This document shows positions 41,278 to 53,102 of a stretch of 64,000 bases of DNA, piece after piece. Both the position numbers and the translations under genes were made by a program. This DNA comes from Streptococcus sp. Marseille-P6264 (GTDB taxonomy: Bacteria > Bacillota > Bacilli > Lactobacillales > Streptococcaceae). Location: NCBI RefSeq assembly GCF_902460355.1, contig NZ_CABPTO010000001.1, positions 124,001 to 188,000 of the forward strand. The letters are read 5' to 3'. Positions within the stretch are counted from its first letter, which is position 1; the number at the start of each line of letters is the position of its first letter. Under the pieces are notes generated by a model that was not told where the DNA came from, ran no database searches, and worked only from the letters and a program-made list of their open reading frames with translations.

Positions 41278-41694
41278 ATGGCAGTGAAGTTAATCGCTCA
41301 TACCTTGATTGAGAATAATGGACAGTATTTGCTGATCAAACGCTCAAAAATAAAGCGCGGCCTTCCTAATGTCTATCCATGCTATTGGGATATTCCTGGC
41401 GGAATCGTAGAAGAGAACGAACTACCCAGAGAAGCGGCTATACGCGAGGCTATAGAAGAGGTTAATCAAAAGATTCGAATTGATAAGATTATTCATGAGG
41501 ATAGTCAGTTTGATGCTAGCAAAGATACTGTTTTCACGCGCTTAGTTTATGCAGGTAGTTTTTTGGAAGAGCGTAATATTATATTAGATCCAGAAGAGCA
41601 TACAGACTTTATTTGGCTTTCTTCTTTGGAGAATTTAGAGGGGGAGCTGATCGTTTCTTATTTGCTTGATATTTTTGCTGACAGATCCACATAA
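41278..41694 (+). CDS. NUDIX hydrolase
   Basis: A 138-residue NUDIX protein. The box GGIVEENELPREAAIREAIEEVNQ gives the metal-binding REXXEE; the last conserved Gly of the motif is Asn here. YPCYWDIPGG precedes it. It would hydrolyse a nucleoside diphosphate-linked substrate; which one cannot be told. GAGAGGAG 12 bases before the ATG. Monocistronic between the tRNA and the convergent ldh. Confidence 0.88.
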   Translation: MAVKLIAHTLIENNGQYLLIKRSKIKRGLPNVYPCYWDIPGGIVEENELPREAAIREAIEEVNQKIRIDKIIHEDSQFDASKDTVFTRLVYAGSFLEERNIILDPEEHTDFIWLSSLENLEGELIVSYLLDIFADRST

Positions 41695-41698
41695 AACA

Positions 41699-41733
41699 AA
41701 AAAACATCCCCTTTTATCAGGAGATGTTTTTCT
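41699..41733. terminator. bidirectional terminator between NUDIX gene and ldh
   Basis: AAAAACATC..CC and GG..GATGTTTTT arms pair around TTTTATCA, with A/T runs on both sides suited to both convergent genes. Confidence 0.85.
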
Positions 41734-41735
41734 GA

Positions 41736-42798
<1,063 letters not shown>

Positions 42799-42832
42799 GG
42801 CTCACCGTGGGATTTTGACCCCTAAAAAGCTA

Positions 42833-42846
42833 TGTAAACGTTTTTA
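42833..42846. promoter_or_regulatory. cre-like site upstream of ldh
   Basis: TGTAAACGTTTTTA fits TGWAANCGNTNWCA at 13 of 14 positions. It lies about 75 bases upstream of the expected ldh transcription start, a position where CcpA activates ldh in other lactic acid bacteria. It is also about 45 bases upstream of the gyrA -10. Confidence 0.5.
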
Positions 42847-42881
42847 TATTCGGTTTTAAATACTGAAAGTATAGCTAAAAT

Positions 42882-42891
42882 GTGGTATAAT
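42882..42891 (+). promoter_or_regulatory. extended -10 promoter of gyrA
   Basis: TGTGGTATAAT with TATAAT at 42886-42891, about 37 bases before the gyrA start. Confidence 0.65.
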
Positions 42892-42928
42892 GAGATAGTG
42901 ATTTAATATTGAAATGAGGCATTTTTTA

Positions 42929-45379
42929 ATGCAAGATAGAAACTTAGTAGATGTCAATTTGACCAGCGAAATGAAGACCAGTTTCATCGATTATGCAATG
43001 AGTGTTATCGTGGCTCGGGCTCTTCCAGATGTTCGCGATGGTCTTAAGCCGGTTCATCGCCGGATTCTTTATGGCATGAATGAGCTGGGTGTTACGCCTG
43101 ATAAGCCTCACAAGAAATCAGCTCGTATCACAGGGGATGTCATGGGTAAATACCACCCGCATGGTGACTCCTCTATTTATGAAGCGATGGTGCGGATGGC
43201 TCAATGGTGGAGCTATCGCTACATGCTGGTAGACGGTCATGGCAACTTCGGTTCGATGGACGGAGACGGGGCCGCTGCCCAGCGTTATACAGAAGCACGT
43301 ATGAGCAAGATTGCTCTGGAGATGCTTCGTGATATCAATAAAAACACTGTTGATTATATTGACAACTATGATGCAAGCGAGAGAGAGCCCGTCGTTCTTC
43401 CTGCTCGCTTCCCTAACTTGCTTGTAAATGGAGCGACAGGGATTGCGGTTGGGATGGCGACCAATATCCCACCTCATAATCTTGGTGAGTCTATTGATGC
43501 AGTTAAGCTGGTCATGGATAATCCAGAAGCAACGACTCGTGACATCATGGAAGTCCTGCCTGGTCCAGATTTTCCAACAGGAGCACTGGTGATGGGCAAG
43601 TCTGGCATTCACCGAGCTTATGAAACAGGGAAAGGTTCGATTGTTCTTCGTTCTCGCACTGAAATTGAAGAGATGCAAAATGGCCGTGAGCGAATTGTCG
43701 TAACTGAGTTTCCATACATGGTTAATAAGACTAAAGTCCATGAGCATATTGTTCGTCTGGTGCAGGAAAAACGAATTGATGGTATCACAGCTGTTCGTGA
43801 TGAGTCCAACCGAGAAGGAGTGCGTTTTGTCATTGAGGTTCGTCGTGATGCCTCTGCTCATGTCATTCTAAACAATCTTTTCAAGCTGACCCAGATGCAG
43901 ACCAATTTCAGCTTCAATATGCTGGCTATTCAAAATGGTGTGCCGAAGATTCTGTCTCTACGTGAGATTTTGTTGGCCTACATTGAGCACCAAAAAGAAG
44001 TAGTGACTCGACGGACGGCCTTTGATAAAGAAAAGGCGGAAGCGCGAGCTCACATTTTGGCTGGTTTGCTGATTGCACTGGACCACATTGATGAAGTCAT
44101 TCGCATTATCCGTAATAGTGAGACGGACGCAGAAGCACAAGCTGAATTGATGGCTAAGTTTGAACTGTCTGAGCGCCAGAGTCAGGCTATCCTTGATATG
44201 CGTCTGCGTCGTCTGACTGGTTTGGAACGTGATAAGATTCAGTCAGAGTATGACGATCTGATTGCCTTGATTGCGGACTTGGCTGATATCTTGGCTAAGC
44301 CAGAGCGCGTTATCGCAATTATCAAAGAAGAGTTAGACGAGGTCAAGCGTAAATTTGCGGATGACCGCCGAACTGAGCTGATGGTGGGAGAAGTTCTTTC
44401 TCTTGAAGATGAAGATTTGATTGAAGAAGCGGATGTTTTGATTACCTTGTCTAATAAAGGCTATATCAAACGTCTGAATCAGGCTGAATTTACCGCTCAG
44501 AAACGTGGTGGCCGCGGTGTCCAAGGAACTGGTGTTAAAGACGATGACTTCGTCAAAGAGCTGGTTTCAACGAGCACCCACGACAGATTGCTCTTCTTCA
44601 CTAATAAAGGCCAAGTTTATCGTCTCAAAGGATATGAAATACCTGAGTACGGCCGAACAGCCAAGGGGTTGCCAGTGGTAAATCTCTTGAAGCTGGATGA
44701 AGGAGAGACCATTCAGACCATTATCAACGTTCAGCAGGACAGTAGCGATCATTCCTACCTCTTCTTTACAACCCGTTTGGGTGTGGTTAAACGAACCAGC
44801 GTAACAGAATTTGCTAACATCCGTCAGAACGGTCTTAAGGCCTTGAATTTGAAGGATGAAGACGAGCTTATCAATGTCTTTCTGACGGACGGTGCTGCAG
44901 ATGTTATCATTGGTACTAAGTTTGGTTATTCAGTCCGCTTCAATGAGACAGCTGTTCGGAGCATGAGTCGTAGTGCGACTGGTGTTCGCGGAGTTAATCT
45001 GCGTGACGGCGACCAAGTTGTTGGAGCAGGTGTGATTACTGAGGCTGATGAAGTGCTTGTTATCACTGAAAAAGGCTACGGTAAGCGAACTCTTGCTAGC
45101 GAGTACCCAACCAAGGGCCGTGGTGGTAAAGGGATTAAAACAGCCAATATCACTGATAAGAACGGGCCTCTTGCTGGTCTGATGACCGTTACTGGCGAGG
45201 AAGATTTGATGATTATCACCAACACAGGTGTCATTATCCGAACCAGCGTGGCTAATATTTCCCAGACTGGTCGCTCAACCATGGGAGTGAAGGTCATGCG
45301 TCTGGACCAAAATGCCCAGATTGTCACCTTTACAACGGTTGCGCCTGACGCAAAAGACGATGAGGAAGAAGTAGAATAA
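42929..45379 (+). CDS. gyrA: DNA gyrase subunit A
   Basis: Type II topoisomerase subunit that cuts and rejoins DNA, 816 residues from [23 protein letters not shown]. This start makes the quinolone-region residues fall at Ser81 and Glu85 ([12 protein letters not shown]), the streptococcal numbering, both in the susceptible form. The catalytic Tyr is in [11 protein letters not shown]. The C-terminal β-pinwheel starts with the GyrA-box RGGRGVQG. It is followed 7 bases later by srtA, the usual streptococcal neighbour. Confidence 0.98.
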   Translation: MQDRNLVDVNLTSEMKTSFIDYAMSVIVARALPDVRDGLKPVHRRILYGMNELGVTPDKPHKKSARITGDVMGKYHPHGDSSIYEAMVRMAQWWSYRYMLVDGHGNFGSMDGDGAAAQRYTEARMSKIALEMLRDINKNTVDYIDNYDASEREPVVLPARFPNLLVNGATGIAVGMATNIPPHNLGESIDAVKLVMDNPEATTRDIMEVLPGPDFPTGALVMGKSGIHRAYETGKGSIVLRSRTEIEEMQNGRERIVVTEFPYMVNKTKVHEHIVRLVQEKRIDGITAVRDESNREGVRFVIEVRRDASAHVILNNLFKLTQMQTNFSFNMLAIQNGVPKILSLREILLAYIEHQKEVVTRRTAFDKEKAEARAHILAGLLIALDHIDEVIRIIRNSETDAEAQAELMAKFELSERQSQAILDMRLRRLTGLERDKIQSEYDDLIALIADLADILAKPERVIAIIKEELDEVKRKFADDRRTELMVGEVLSLEDEDLIEEADVLITLSNKGYIKRLNQAEFTAQKRGGRGVQGTGVKDDDFVKELVSTSTHDRLLFFTNKGQVYRLKGYEIPEYGRTAKGLPVVNLLKLDEGETIQTIINVQQDSSDHSYLFFTTRLGVVKRTSVTEFANIRQNGLKALNLKDEDELINVFLTDGAADVIIGTKFGYSVRFNETAVRSMSRSATGVRGVNLRDGDQVVGAGVITEADEVLVITEKGYGKRTLASEYPTKGRGGKGIKTANITDKNGPLAGLMTVTGEEDLMIITNTGVIIRTSVANISQTGRSTMGVKVMRLDQNAQIVTFTTVAPDAKDDEEEVE

Positions 45380-45386
45380 GAGGAGG

Positions 45387-46133
45387 ATGAATGTGAAGAA
45401 ATCTAAGAAGAAGTTCAAGCTCAGAAATTTCATCATTAACTGTGCGGTTTTCCTTTTATTTCTAGTTGCCCTAGCTCTGATTTTCAACTCCTCTATCCGA
45501 AATATGATCATGGTTTGGCATACAAACCAATACCAGGTTAGCAAGATTTCCAAGGAAGAAATCAAGCAAAACAAGACAGTCGAATCGAGTTTTGAGTTTA
45601 GCGAAGTCCAATCTCTTTCGACAGAAGCGGTGATCAATGCTCAGTGGCAGGCTCAAAAATTACCAGTTATTGGTGGTATTTCAATTCCTGAAGTGTCGAT
45701 GAATCTGCCAATTTTCAAGGGATTAGATAATGTTGGACTCTACTATGGTGCTGGAACCATGAAAGAAGATCAACAGATGGGACAAGGAAACTATGCCTTA
45801 GCCAGCCACCACGTCTTTGGAATTACTGGAGCCAGTGACATGCTCTTTTCACCGCTAGATCGTGCCAAAATAGGGATGAAAATCTATATCACAGATAAGG
45901 ATAAGATCTATACCTATACGATTTCTAGTATAGAGAGTGTCGCACCAGAGCGCGTGGATGTCATCAATGACACAGAAGGAGTTGCTGAAATTACTTTAGT
46001 CACATGTGAGGATGCGGCAGCAACCAGTCGAACCATTGTTAAAGGAACGCTTGAAAGTACGATTGACTATGACAAGGCACCAAAAGATATTTTAGATGCT
46101 TTCAGTCGATCTTATAATCAAATGCAGCTATAA
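45387..46133 (+). CDS. srtA: sortase A (class A, housekeeping)
   Basis: A 248-residue membrane-bound transpeptidase that cleaves LPxTG proteins between Thr and Gly and joins them to peptidoglycan. A basic N-terminus and a membrane anchor (about 15-33, LRNFIINCAVFLLFLVALALIF) precede the catalytic domain: His in YALASHHVFG near 139, Cys in LVTCEDAAATSR near 206-212 with the Arg following. The LPNTG protein at 1-3.5 kb is a probable substrate. GAGGAGG 7 bases before the ATG; terminator follows. Confidence 0.96.
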   Translation: MNVKKSKKKFKLRNFIINCAVFLLFLVALALIFNSSIRNMIMVWHTNQYQVSKISKEEIKQNKTVESSFEFSEVQSLSTEAVINAQWQAQKLPVIGGISIPEVSMNLPIFKGLDNVGLYYGAGTMKEDQQMGQGNYALASHHVFGITGASDMLFSPLDRAKIGMKIYITDKDKIYTYTISSIESVAPERVDVINDTEGVAEITLVTCEDAAATSRTIVKGTLESTIDYDKAPKDILDAFSRSYNQMQL

Positions 46134-46148
46134 TGCAAATATTGTCAA

Positions 46149-46178
46149 AACGAAGTAACAAGAGTCACTTCGTTTTTT
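46149..46178 (+). terminator. gyrA-srtA terminator
   Basis: AACGAAGT (46149-46156) and ACTTCGTT (46167-46174) with TTTT. Confidence 0.88.
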
Positions 46179-46286
46179 GATTGATGAAATTTACAAATAT
46201 TTCCTATGATATCTAATGTTTGAAATGCTGTATAAGAATTTAATCTTTTTTTATTTAATCTCGAATTAATAGGTAAGGAGGTTGAT

Positions 46287-46970
46287 ATGTATCGTATTTC
46301 ATTGCAGGATGACATAGGCATGATGCCGCGTGAACGGCTAATAAGAGAAGGAGCGGATAAACTTAGTAATCAGGAATTGCTATCTATATTTTTGCGAACA
46401 GGCAGCAAAAAAGAAACTGTTTTTCAAGTTTCTCAAAGGATTTTATCATCGATTTCTAGTTTGAATGATTTGAAATATCTGACTTTGCAAGAGTTACAGA
46501 CAATTTCAGGAATTGGGCCTGTGAAGGCTGTTGAGTTGCAGGCCATTATTGAGCTTGGCTGTCGTATCAACAAAGCTGAAGTGCTGGAGAGGGAGCAAAT
46601 TCTTGGAAGTCAAAAACTAGCTCGCAAAATGCAGGTCGAATTGGGAGATAAAAAGCAGGAATGTTTGGTTGCTATTTATCTCAACAGTCAAAACCAGATT
46701 ATCCACCAGCAGACAATCTTTGTAGGAACGGTAACTAGAAGTATTGCTGAGCCGCGCGAGATTTTGCATTATGCGCTCAAACACTTGGCGACATCTATTA
46801 TACTTGTACACAATCATCCTTCTGGAGTGATTCTACCAAGTAAGAATGACGACGAGGTCACCAAACACATGAAAGAAGCTTGTGAGCTAATGGGGTTGGT
46901 TCTTTTAGATCATTTAATCGTTTCAAAAAATAATTATTATAGTTATCGTGAAAAAACGGATTTGATCTAA
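46287..46970 (+). CDS. radC: RadC family protein (JAB/MPN domain)
   Basis: A 227-residue RadC: helix-hairpin-helix region (about 55-85, [17 protein letters not shown]) and a C-terminal JAB-type metalloprotein domain (about 105-225) with the zinc motif HNHPSG and a following Asp. The Glu of the JAMM motif is near [14 protein letters not shown]. The historic link to DNA repair is weak; the biochemical role is unknown. AAGGAGG 7 bases before the ATG. It ends 4 bases into the convergent amidotransferase gene. Confidence 0.92.
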   Translation: MYRISLQDDIGMMPRERLIREGADKLSNQELLSIFLRTGSKKETVFQVSQRILSSISSLNDLKYLTLQELQTISGIGPVKAVELQAIIELGCRINKAEVLEREQILGSQKLARKMQVELGDKKQECLVAIYLNSQNQIIHQQTIFVGTVTRSIAEPREILHYALKHLATSIILVHNHPSGVILPSKNDDEVTKHMKEACELMGLVLLDHLIVSKNNYYSYREKTDLI

Positions 46971-47659
46971 AGTTTGTGGACCACATAATCAAACAAGGCT
47001 AAATCACCTGTTCTTGTGGGAAATAGAAATTCTGGATGCCACTGCACACCAAGAAATGGACTTCCATCAGTTGAGGTAACAGCCTCAATGACCTTATCTC
47101 GAGGATCGTAAGCTATAACTTCTAGATTTTTCGCTAGATCCTTGATACTTTGATGATGGAATGAGTTGATTTGGCAAGTAGGTCCGTATAATTCATGGAG
47201 GATGGAGCCATTTTTAGTGACCATAGTCTGTGTAGTGTATTGAGCAGTGCTATCTTGCCAGTGATTCTCGATGTCTTGGTGAAGTGTGCCACCCATTGCA
47301 ACATTGTAAAGCTGAGTGCCACGACAGACACCAAAAATAGGCTTGTTTTGTTTCCGAGCCTCTCGGATGAGAGCTAGTTCAAATAGATCCCTTTGAAGCA
47401 GATAATCATCACTTTCGATAGTCTGTTCTTCTCCGTAGAAATGAGGCTGGACATTTTGTCCACCGGTAAGGATCAGTTTATCGATCATAGTGATATAGGT
47501 GTGAGCTAAGGCTTCATCACCAATTGGCAAGATAATTGGGATTCCTCCAACTTTATTGACTCCCTCGATAAAGCCAGTTGAAGTATAGCTGATATGAATA
47601 AATTGATCGTTGGGAATATCCCTTTGGTTTCCTGTTATACCGATAATCGGTTTTTTCAT
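46967..47659 (-). CDS. class I glutamine amidotransferase-like peptidase (PuuD/GGH family)
   Basis: A 230-residue peptidase C26 protein. Nucleophile Cys in [14 protein letters not shown] near 111 and the His in [10 protein letters not shown] near 208 form the catalytic set. Relatives hydrolyse γ-glutamyl bonds, such as γ-Glu-GABA; substrate here is unknown. It is 24 bases downstream of rex on the same strand, possibly co-transcribed. Confidence 0.88.
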   Translation of the reverse strand: MKKPIIGITGNQRDIPNDQFIHISYTSTGFIEGVNKVGGIPIILPIGDEALAHTYITMIDKLILTGGQNVQPHFYGEEQTIESDDYLLQRDLFELALIREARKQNKPIFGVCRGTQLYNVAMGGTLHQDIENHWQDSTAQYTTQTMVTKNGSILHELYGPTCQINSFHHQSIKDLAKNLEVIAYDPRDKVIEAVTSTDGSPFLGVQWHPEFLFPTRTGDLALFDYVVHKL

Positions 47660-47683
47660 AAAGTGTCTGTTTCCTTTCTTACC

Positions 47684-48331
47684 TTACTCATCATCTTTTC
47701 TCATGAAGTAGAGTAAGGTTTGGAGTTCGCTGGTTAGGTCTACATATTGTACAACCACATCTTTGGGGACAGATAGGTGCACTGGGGAGAAGCAAAGAAT
47801 TCCCTTGATACCAGCATCAACCAAGACGGATGCAACTTCTTGTGCCTTAACGCTCGGCACTGTCAGAATGGCTGTCTTTACGTTTCCTTCTTGGATCTTT
47901 TCTTTAATTTGAGAAATTCCATAAATAGGAATTCCATCATTTGTGGTGGTCCCGACGTCAGAATAATCATCTGTATCAAAGGCCATTACAATCTTCATTT
48001 TATTCCGTTCATGAAAGCGGTAGTGTAAAAGAGCACGGCCCATATTTCCGACACCAACGATCATGACATTTGTAATCGAGTTGTCGTTGAGAAGATTAGC
48101 AAAGAAATTCATTAGTTTCTTGACATCGTAGCCAAAACCTCTACGACCTAACTCACCGAAGTAAGAAAAGTCACGCCGAACAGTCGCAGAGTCGATTCCA
48201 ATCGCCTCTGCGATTTGTTTTGAATTGGCCTTTTCAATATTTTCCGCGTTAAATCTCTTGAAAATCCGGTAGTAGAGGGAGAGCCGCTTAGCAGTAGCAC
48301 GTGGAATAGAATTGCTTTTTTCAGTTTTCAC
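47684..48331 (-). CDS. rex: redox-sensing transcriptional repressor Rex
   Basis: A 215-residue NAD(H)-sensing repressor: winged helix (about 14-70, [34 protein letters not shown]) then a Rossmann domain with [13 protein letters not shown] (about 92-104). Rex represses fermentation and NADH-oxidation genes when NADH is low. Start codon is GTG with AAAGGTCG upstream. ldh and pta, typical Rex-linked functions, are in the window, but no clear TTGTGA..TCACAA box was seen by them. Confidence 0.95.
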   Translation of the reverse strand: MKTEKSNSIPRATAKRLSLYYRIFKRFNAENIEKANSKQIAEAIGIDSATVRRDFSYFGELGRRGFGYDVKKLMNFFANLLNDNSITNVMIVGVGNMGRALLHYRFHERNKMKIVMAFDTDDYSDVGTTTNDGIPIYGISQIKEKIQEGNVKTAILTVPSVKAQEVASVLVDAGIKGILCFSPVHLSVPKDVVVQYVDLTSELQTLLYFMRKDDE

Positions 48332-48464
48332 AAAATCACGACCTTTCTATCTTCTATTCTATAGAAAGTTTGTGAAAAAATCAACTAATTTGATGAACAA
48401 AATATTATTATACTAATAAAGATAGATAAAATAATAGAAATAAGCAAAATTCTTAGAATTTCGC

Positions 48465-48812
48465 TTATTGAGGTGTTTTTTCAAAAATGTCTCTTTCAAC
48501 TAAACTATCCATCAGGAAATAGAATTTTTGCTGAATAATATGGTGTTTTTCTGATTTGAAGATATTAACCAATCTTAAACCAGACTTGTCCGTAATATTG
48601 ATTTTTACTCCGCTTAGATCTTTATTGACGATAATCTTAAGCAAGAATCCATCGCCACTATTAGGAACAGCTTCGAGTAAGCGAGAAAGCTCGTAATTAC
48701 CAACTTTTGTTTCAGTAAATGTGTTATCCCGTAAGGTAAATTTTTTAACGTTTGGATGGAGCGAGTAGGTGAAGTTGCAGTTTGCTAAGCTAACAGATGT
48801 TTGAAAAGCCAT
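48465..48812 (-). CDS. DUF1831 protein
   Basis: A 115-residue protein of the DUF1831 family (lactic acid bacteria), unknown function. Recognised by its FQTSVSLANCNFTYSLHPNVKKFTLRDNTF beginning and its constant location directly after a cysteine desulfurase gene. It starts 2 bases after that gene's stop, so it is in the same operon. Confidence 0.75.
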   Translation of the reverse strand: MAFQTSVSLANCNFTYSLHPNVKKFTLRDNTFTETKVGNYELSRLLEAVPNSGDGFLLKIIVNKDLSGVKINITDKSGLRLVNIFKSEKHHIIQQKFYFLMDSLVERDIFEKTPQ

Positions 48813-48813
48813 C

Positions 48814-49926
48814 TTATCCTCCTAGTATTTCTTTTAGTTTTTGGCTTAATAGTTTGATTTCTTGGATGCTAGTTTGATCTGACACACTGATGCGAATGGA
48901 TTCTTTTAGGCGCTCAGAGTTAGAGCCATATAAGGCTTGAAGGACATGGCTGGGCTGAACAGCACCAGCTGTACAAGCAGAGCCAGTCGAGATTGAAAAG
49001 CCATTAAGGTCCATTTGAAGCAAGATAAGATCATTCTTTTGGTTTGGAAATCCAATATTGACAACATAAGGCAGGCTAGGCTGACTTTCGTTTAGGTAGT
49101 AGTCTATATCCGTTAGGTTGTCCAGTAAAGTATCTTTTAACTGCTGGGCATGATCAAGATTTTCCTCTAAATGGGCAAAATTTTCAGAAAGTGCAGTTGC
49201 CATCCCGACAATGGAAACGAGGTTTTCTGTACCCGCTCGATGTTTGTTTTCTTGATCGCCGCCATGCATGAAATTATCAAAATCCATCTGGTCGGCATAG
49301 AGAAATCCCACCCCTTTTGGGCCGTGGAATTTATGAGCTGATGCACTCAGGAAATTGATTCCCCATTCTTCAGGATAGATGGGGAGCTTTCCGACAGCTT
49401 GGACTGCATCAACATGAAAAGCAGCAGGATGATCCTTTAGTAATTGACCAATTTCTTGAATCGGTAAAATATAGCCTGTTTCATTGTTGACAGCCATGAC
49501 TGAGACAAGGATAGTATCTGGTCTGAGAGCATTCTTGATATCTTCAGTTCGGATTTGTCCATCCACTGGCTGAATAATAGTCGCTTCAAAGCCAAAGTGT
49601 TCCACCAAGTATTCAACAGGCTCTAAAACAGCATGGTGTTCAATGGCCGTAGTGATAATATGCTTGCCTTGATTCTGATGGCGTAGGGCATATCCCTTGA
49701 TTGCAGTGTTATTACTTTCAGTACCACCTGATGTAAAGAGGATTTTTTTGCTCTGTGTGTGTAGAACTTTAGCAATATCTTCGCGAGCTTGTCGGAGCAG
49801 TTTTTTAGCTTCTCGACCGTGGCTGTGGGTACTGGATGGATTGCCGAAGACTGTCATTGCCTGAGTCATGGACTCAATCGCAGCAGGCGATAAAGCGGTT
49901 GTAGCAGCATTATCTAAATAAATCAC
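48814..49926 (-). CDS. cysteine desulfurase (IscS-like)
   Basis: A 370-residue PLP enzyme. Visible: YLDNAATTALSPAA at the start, FTSGGTESNN near 66, PLP lysine in SASAHKFHGPKGVGF near 199 and the catalytic Cys in STGSACTAG near 320. It differs from the ThiI-linked copy at 29577. It is in an operon prs - cysteine desulfurase - DUF1831. Likely sulfur donor for tRNA thiolation such as by MnmA, by analogy with related operons. Confidence 0.92.
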   Translation of the reverse strand: MIYLDNAATTALSPAAIESMTQAMTVFGNPSSTHSHGREAKKLLRQAREDIAKVLHTQSKKILFTSGGTESNNTAIKGYALRHQNQGKHIITTAIEHHAVLEPVEYLVEHFGFEATIIQPVDGQIRTEDIKNALRPDTILVSVMAVNNETGYILPIQEIGQLLKDHPAAFHVDAVQAVGKLPIYPEEWGINFLSASAHKFHGPKGVGFLYADQMDFDNFMHGGDQENKHRAGTENLVSIVGMATALSENFAHLEENLDHAQQLKDTLLDNLTDIDYYLNESQPSLPYVVNIGFPNQKNDLILLQMDLNGFSISTGSACTAGAVQPSHVLQALYGSNSERLKESIRISVSDQTSIQEIKLLSQKLKEILGG

Positions 49927-49937
49927 AAATTTATCCC

Positions 49938-50894
49938 TTATTTCTTTTGAAAAGCAAAAAGTGGGCTGACTGGTTTTCTTTCTTGAATACGCACAATAGC
50001 ATCACCAATCAACTCGCTGGCTGTGATGTAGTGAACATTCTTCGGAGTTTTTTCTTTCGTATCAACAGAGTCAGTCACCAATATTTCTCGGATAGGGACA
50101 TTGTCTAGCAATTCTGCAGCCTTATCTGCAAATAAGCCATGACTAGATACGGCATAAATTTCGACAGCCCCTTCACGTTCAACGATTTTAGCAGCTTCTG
50201 AGAAAGTACGTCCAGTATTTAAGATATCGTCAATCAAAATTGCTTTTTTGCCTTCAACCTCACCGATGATATATCCTTCGGAGCGTCCTGCTTCATCTTC
50301 ACCATAGTCGATGATAGCGATTGGAGCATCAAGATATTCTGCCAAACTACGAGCACGCTTGACGCCAGAATTTTTCGGACTGACAACGACGACATCCTCA
50401 CCAGTTAAGCCCATGTTGCAATAATGTTCAGCAAACAACGGAATTGTGAAGAGGTTATCGACTGGGATATCAAAGAAGCCTTGTACTTGGACGGCGTGAA
50501 GGTCAAGTGAGATAACTCTGTCTACGCCAGCTCCAACCAGCATATTGGCAACGAGTTTTGCAGTGATTGGCTCGCGAGGAGCAGCCGTCCGATCTTGGCG
50601 GGCATAACCAAAATAGGGCATGACAACGGTCACGGTATTGGCACTTGCTCGTTTACAAGCATCGACCATAATCAATAACTCCATCAAGTGATTATTGACC
50701 GGAAAGCTGGTGGATTGAATGATGTAAATATCGTAGCCACGGACACTCTCCTCAATGTTAATCTGAATCTCGCCATCAGAAAATTGACGGGAAGAGAGCT
50801 TGCCTAACGGTAGACCAGCAGCTTCAGCAATCTTCTCAGCGATTGAGTGATTAGAATTGAGGGAGAAAAGCTTCATATTTTTTTTGTCTGACAT
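49938..50894 (-). CDS. prs: ribose-phosphate pyrophosphokinase, Prs2 type
   Basis: PRPP synthase, 318 residues from the ATG at 50894 ([17 protein letters not shown]), which matches the start I recall for streptococcal Prs2; an ATG at 50906 abuts the AGAGG. Visible: [25 protein letters not shown], and the PRPP loop [14 protein letters not shown]. The metal loop contains [16 protein letters not shown]. In place of the usual PDHGGV the protein has [10 protein letters not shown], a feature of the streptococcal second copy (Prs2). Followed by a cysteine desulfurase 11 bases on. Confidence 0.93.
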   Translation of the reverse strand: MSDKKNMKLFSLNSNHSIAEKIAEAAGLPLGKLSSRQFSDGEIQINIEESVRGYDIYIIQSTSFPVNNHLMELLIMVDACKRASANTVTVVMPYFGYARQDRTAAPREPITAKLVANMLVGAGVDRVISLDLHAVQVQGFFDIPVDNLFTIPLFAEHYCNMGLTGEDVVVVSPKNSGVKRARSLAEYLDAPIAIIDYGEDEAGRSEGYIIGEVEGKKAILIDDILNTGRTFSEAAKIVEREGAVEIYAVSSHGLFADKAAELLDNVPIREILVTDSVDTKEKTPKNVHYITASELIGDAIVRIQERKPVSPLFAFQKK

Positions 50895-50972
50895 TAGAAT
50901 GACCATCCTCTTTTTGTCTCTTTAGATTTATAAGTATTATTCTACCAAAAAAATGAGATTATTTCAGCATTT

Positions 50973-51533
50973 TTACAAGTTTTCGGCAAATCTAGCAATC
51001 TTACTTTTACCAGGCTTGTATTGGATTTGCTTTTCATTTAAAAAGTCTTTGAATTTCTGTTCCCCTTCTTCGATATTATTAATTTCTAATTCTAATTCGA
51101 AATCTTTTTTACCAAAGTAACGGCTTTCGTCCAAGGCAAAAAGACCGAGTTCATCTTGTTTTTCGTAACGAATATTTTCAAGGGTTCCGAGGATCGTCAG
51201 TTTGTCAACGGGGATTCCTTTTTCTTGAAGTTTTTCGAGGATTTGTCCCTGAGGAAATTGCAAATTTTCCAGAATTTCCTTGGTTTCATCTTTGGATAAG
51301 ATTTGGTTGTACTCGAAATTTCCAAGTGGTTGAGGAATTTTCAGAGTAAACTCAGCATCCTCAGGAGTAGTTCGGACTCGCAAGGCCATACGAGCTTCAC
51401 GGAGAACAAAGTCCGCCGAATCAATATAATAGTTGACTTGGAAAATTGGCTGGACATGATCAAAGAAGGTCAGAAGTCGTTTATGTTCGTCTTCTGTTAG
51501 CATTGTTTTGTATTCAATTTCTAAATGGTTCAT
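50973..51533 (-). CDS. CYTH domain protein (triphosphatase family)
   Basis: A 186-residue CYTH/triphosphate tunnel metalloenzyme. It begins with LEIEYKTML (the ExExK motif); charged residues in strands such as ALRVRTT, FTLKIPQ and FELELEIN line the tunnel. It probably hydrolyses triphosphate-containing substrates. Divergent from relQ. Confidence 0.88.
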   Translation of the reverse strand: MNHLEIEYKTMLTEDEHKRLLTFFDHVQPIFQVNYYIDSADFVLREARMALRVRTTPEDAEFTLKIPQPLGNFEYNQILSKDETKEILENLQFPQGQILEKLQEKGIPVDKLTILGTLENIRYEKQDELGLFALDESRYFGKKDFELELEINNIEEGEQKFKDFLNEKQIQYKPGKSKIARFAENL

Positions 51534-51628
51534 TTTTAAATCCTTTTCTTTATCTGAAAGCGATTTTATGTTATAATAACAACTGTGTTTATTTTATACA
51601 AAAAACGAATAGATGACAAGGTATGTAT

Positions 51629-52300
51629 ATGACAATAGATTGGGAAGATTTTCTGGATCCATATATTCAGGCGGTTGGTGAGTTGAAAATCAAGCTTCGT
51701 GGCATTCGCAAACAGTATCGCAAACAGCAACGCCATTCACCGATCGAGTTTGTAACCGGTCGCGTAAAACATATTGAAAGCATCAAGGAAAAAATGGAAC
51801 TTCGCGGGATAACTGAGGAAAACTTAGCCCAAGAGATGCAGGATATTGCTGGTTTGCGTGTTATGGTTCAATTTGTAGACGATGTGGATGAAGTTTTAGA
51901 AGTTTTGCGAAATCGGACCGATATGCGTATCGTCCAGGAGCGTGATTACATCAAAAACAAAAAAGCCAGTGGTTATCGTAGCTACCATGCCATCGTTGAA
52001 TATCCAGTAGATACGATTAATGGCAATAAAGTTATCTTAGCAGAAATTCAGATTCGTACCTTGTCCATGAACTTTTGGGCAACGATTGAGCACTCTTTAA
52101 ACTATAAGTATAAAGGAGAATTTCCAGAGGAGATCAAGAAACGCTTGGAGATAACGGCCAATCTGGCCTACCAACTAGACGAAGAGATGGGAGCCATTCG
52201 TGATGCCATCCAAGAAGCACAGGCGCTCTTTGATCCTCTGCACCGTAAGCTAAATGACGGTGTTGGAAATAGTGACGATACAGATGAAGAATACAGGTAA
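51629..52300 (+). CDS. relQ: small alarmone synthetase RelQ
   Basis: GTP pyrophosphokinase of 223 residues without hydrolase domain, making (p)ppGpp. Start at 51629 ([16 protein letters not shown]), since CAAGG (51617-51621) is 7 bases away; ATG at 51623 is too near. Visible synthetase motifs: [61 protein letters not shown]. First gene of relQ-nadK-rluD-type-pta, the same order as reported in S. mutans. The start of nadK lies 17 bases before the relQ stop. Confidence 0.95.
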   Translation: MTIDWEDFLDPYIQAVGELKIKLRGIRKQYRKQQRHSPIEFVTGRVKHIESIKEKMELRGITEENLAQEMQDIAGLRVMVQFVDDVDEVLEVLRNRTDMRIVQERDYIKNKKASGYRSYHAIVEYPVDTINGNKVILAEIQIRTLSMNFWATIEHSLNYKYKGEFPEEIKKRLEITANLAYQLDEEMGAIRDAIQEAQALFDPLHRKLNDGVGNSDDTDEEYR

Positions 52301-53102
52301 AAAAATTGCGATTATCCGCAATCGCAAAAGGCAGAGTGAGGAAGTATTTCAAACTCTGATGCAAAAATTGCGGAAAGCAGGCTTTATCCTGACACCCAAA
52401 AATCCAGATATCGTGATTTCTGTTGGTGGTGATGGGATGCTGCTATCAGCCTTCCACAAGTATGAAGATCAGCTGGATAAGGTGCGCTTTGTCGGTGTCC
52501 ATACCGGACATTTGGGTTTTTATACAGATTACCGAGACTTTGAAATCGATAAATTAGTGGAAAATCTGAAATTGGACACAGGTGCCAAGGTCTCTTATCC
52601 GATTTTAAATGTCAAGCTAACCTTTGAAAATGGGGAAACTCGGACGATTCGTGCGCTCAATGAAGCAACGATTAAACGCTCCGATAGAACAATGGTAGTT
52701 GATGTGGTCATCAATAATGTTCATTTTGAGCGATTCAGAGGTGATGGGATTTCTGTCTCAACGCCGACTGGTAGCACGGCCTACAATAAATCTTTAGGAG
52801 GAGCAGTCCTACACCCAACGATTGAAGCCTTACAAGTGACAGAGATTGCTAGTCTCAATAACCGTGTGTATCGTACCTTGGGTTCCTCAGTTATTGTTCC
52901 TAAAAAAGATAAGATTGAGCTGCTACCGACACGTAATGATTACTATACCATAGCGGTCGATAATCAAACATTTTCTTATAAAAATATTGTCCGTCTTGAG
53001 TACCAAATCGATAATCATAAGATTAACTTTGTGGCTTCGCCCAGCCATACCAGCTTTTGGAATCGCGTGAGAGACTCCTTTATCGGGGAGTGTCAAGGAT
53101 GA
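52284..53102 (+). CDS. nadK: NAD kinase
   Basis: A 272-residue enzyme that phosphorylates NAD to NADP. Start at 52284 ([16 protein letters not shown]), inside relQ's last codons. Visible: [12 protein letters not shown] (GGDG), [12 protein letters not shown] (NE/D), and [20 protein letters not shown]. Overlaps the next gene by 4 bases (ATGA). Confidence 0.95.
   Translation: MKNTGKKIAIIRNRKRQSEEVFQTLMQKLRKAGFILTPKNPDIVISVGGDGMLLSAFHKYEDQLDKVRFVGVHTGHLGFYTDYRDFEIDKLVENLKLDTGAKVSYPILNVKLTFENGETRTIRALNEATIKRSDRTMVVDVVINNVHFERFRGDGISVSTPTGSTAYNKSLGGAVLHPTIEALQVTEIASLNNRVYRTLGSSVIVPKKDKIELLPTRNDYYTIAVDNQTFSYKNIVRLEYQIDNHKINFVASPSHTSFWNRVRDSFIGECQG

Noticed and set aside
43118-43861. 247-codon minus-strand frame inside gyrA
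   Set aside because: Antisense to the conserved gyrA core; no ribosome-binding site or protein-like features.
48332-48464. Rex operator near rex
   Set aside because: TTTGTGAAAAAA and TTTCACAA-like half-sites occur, but no full TTGTGA..TCACAA palindrome could be assembled.
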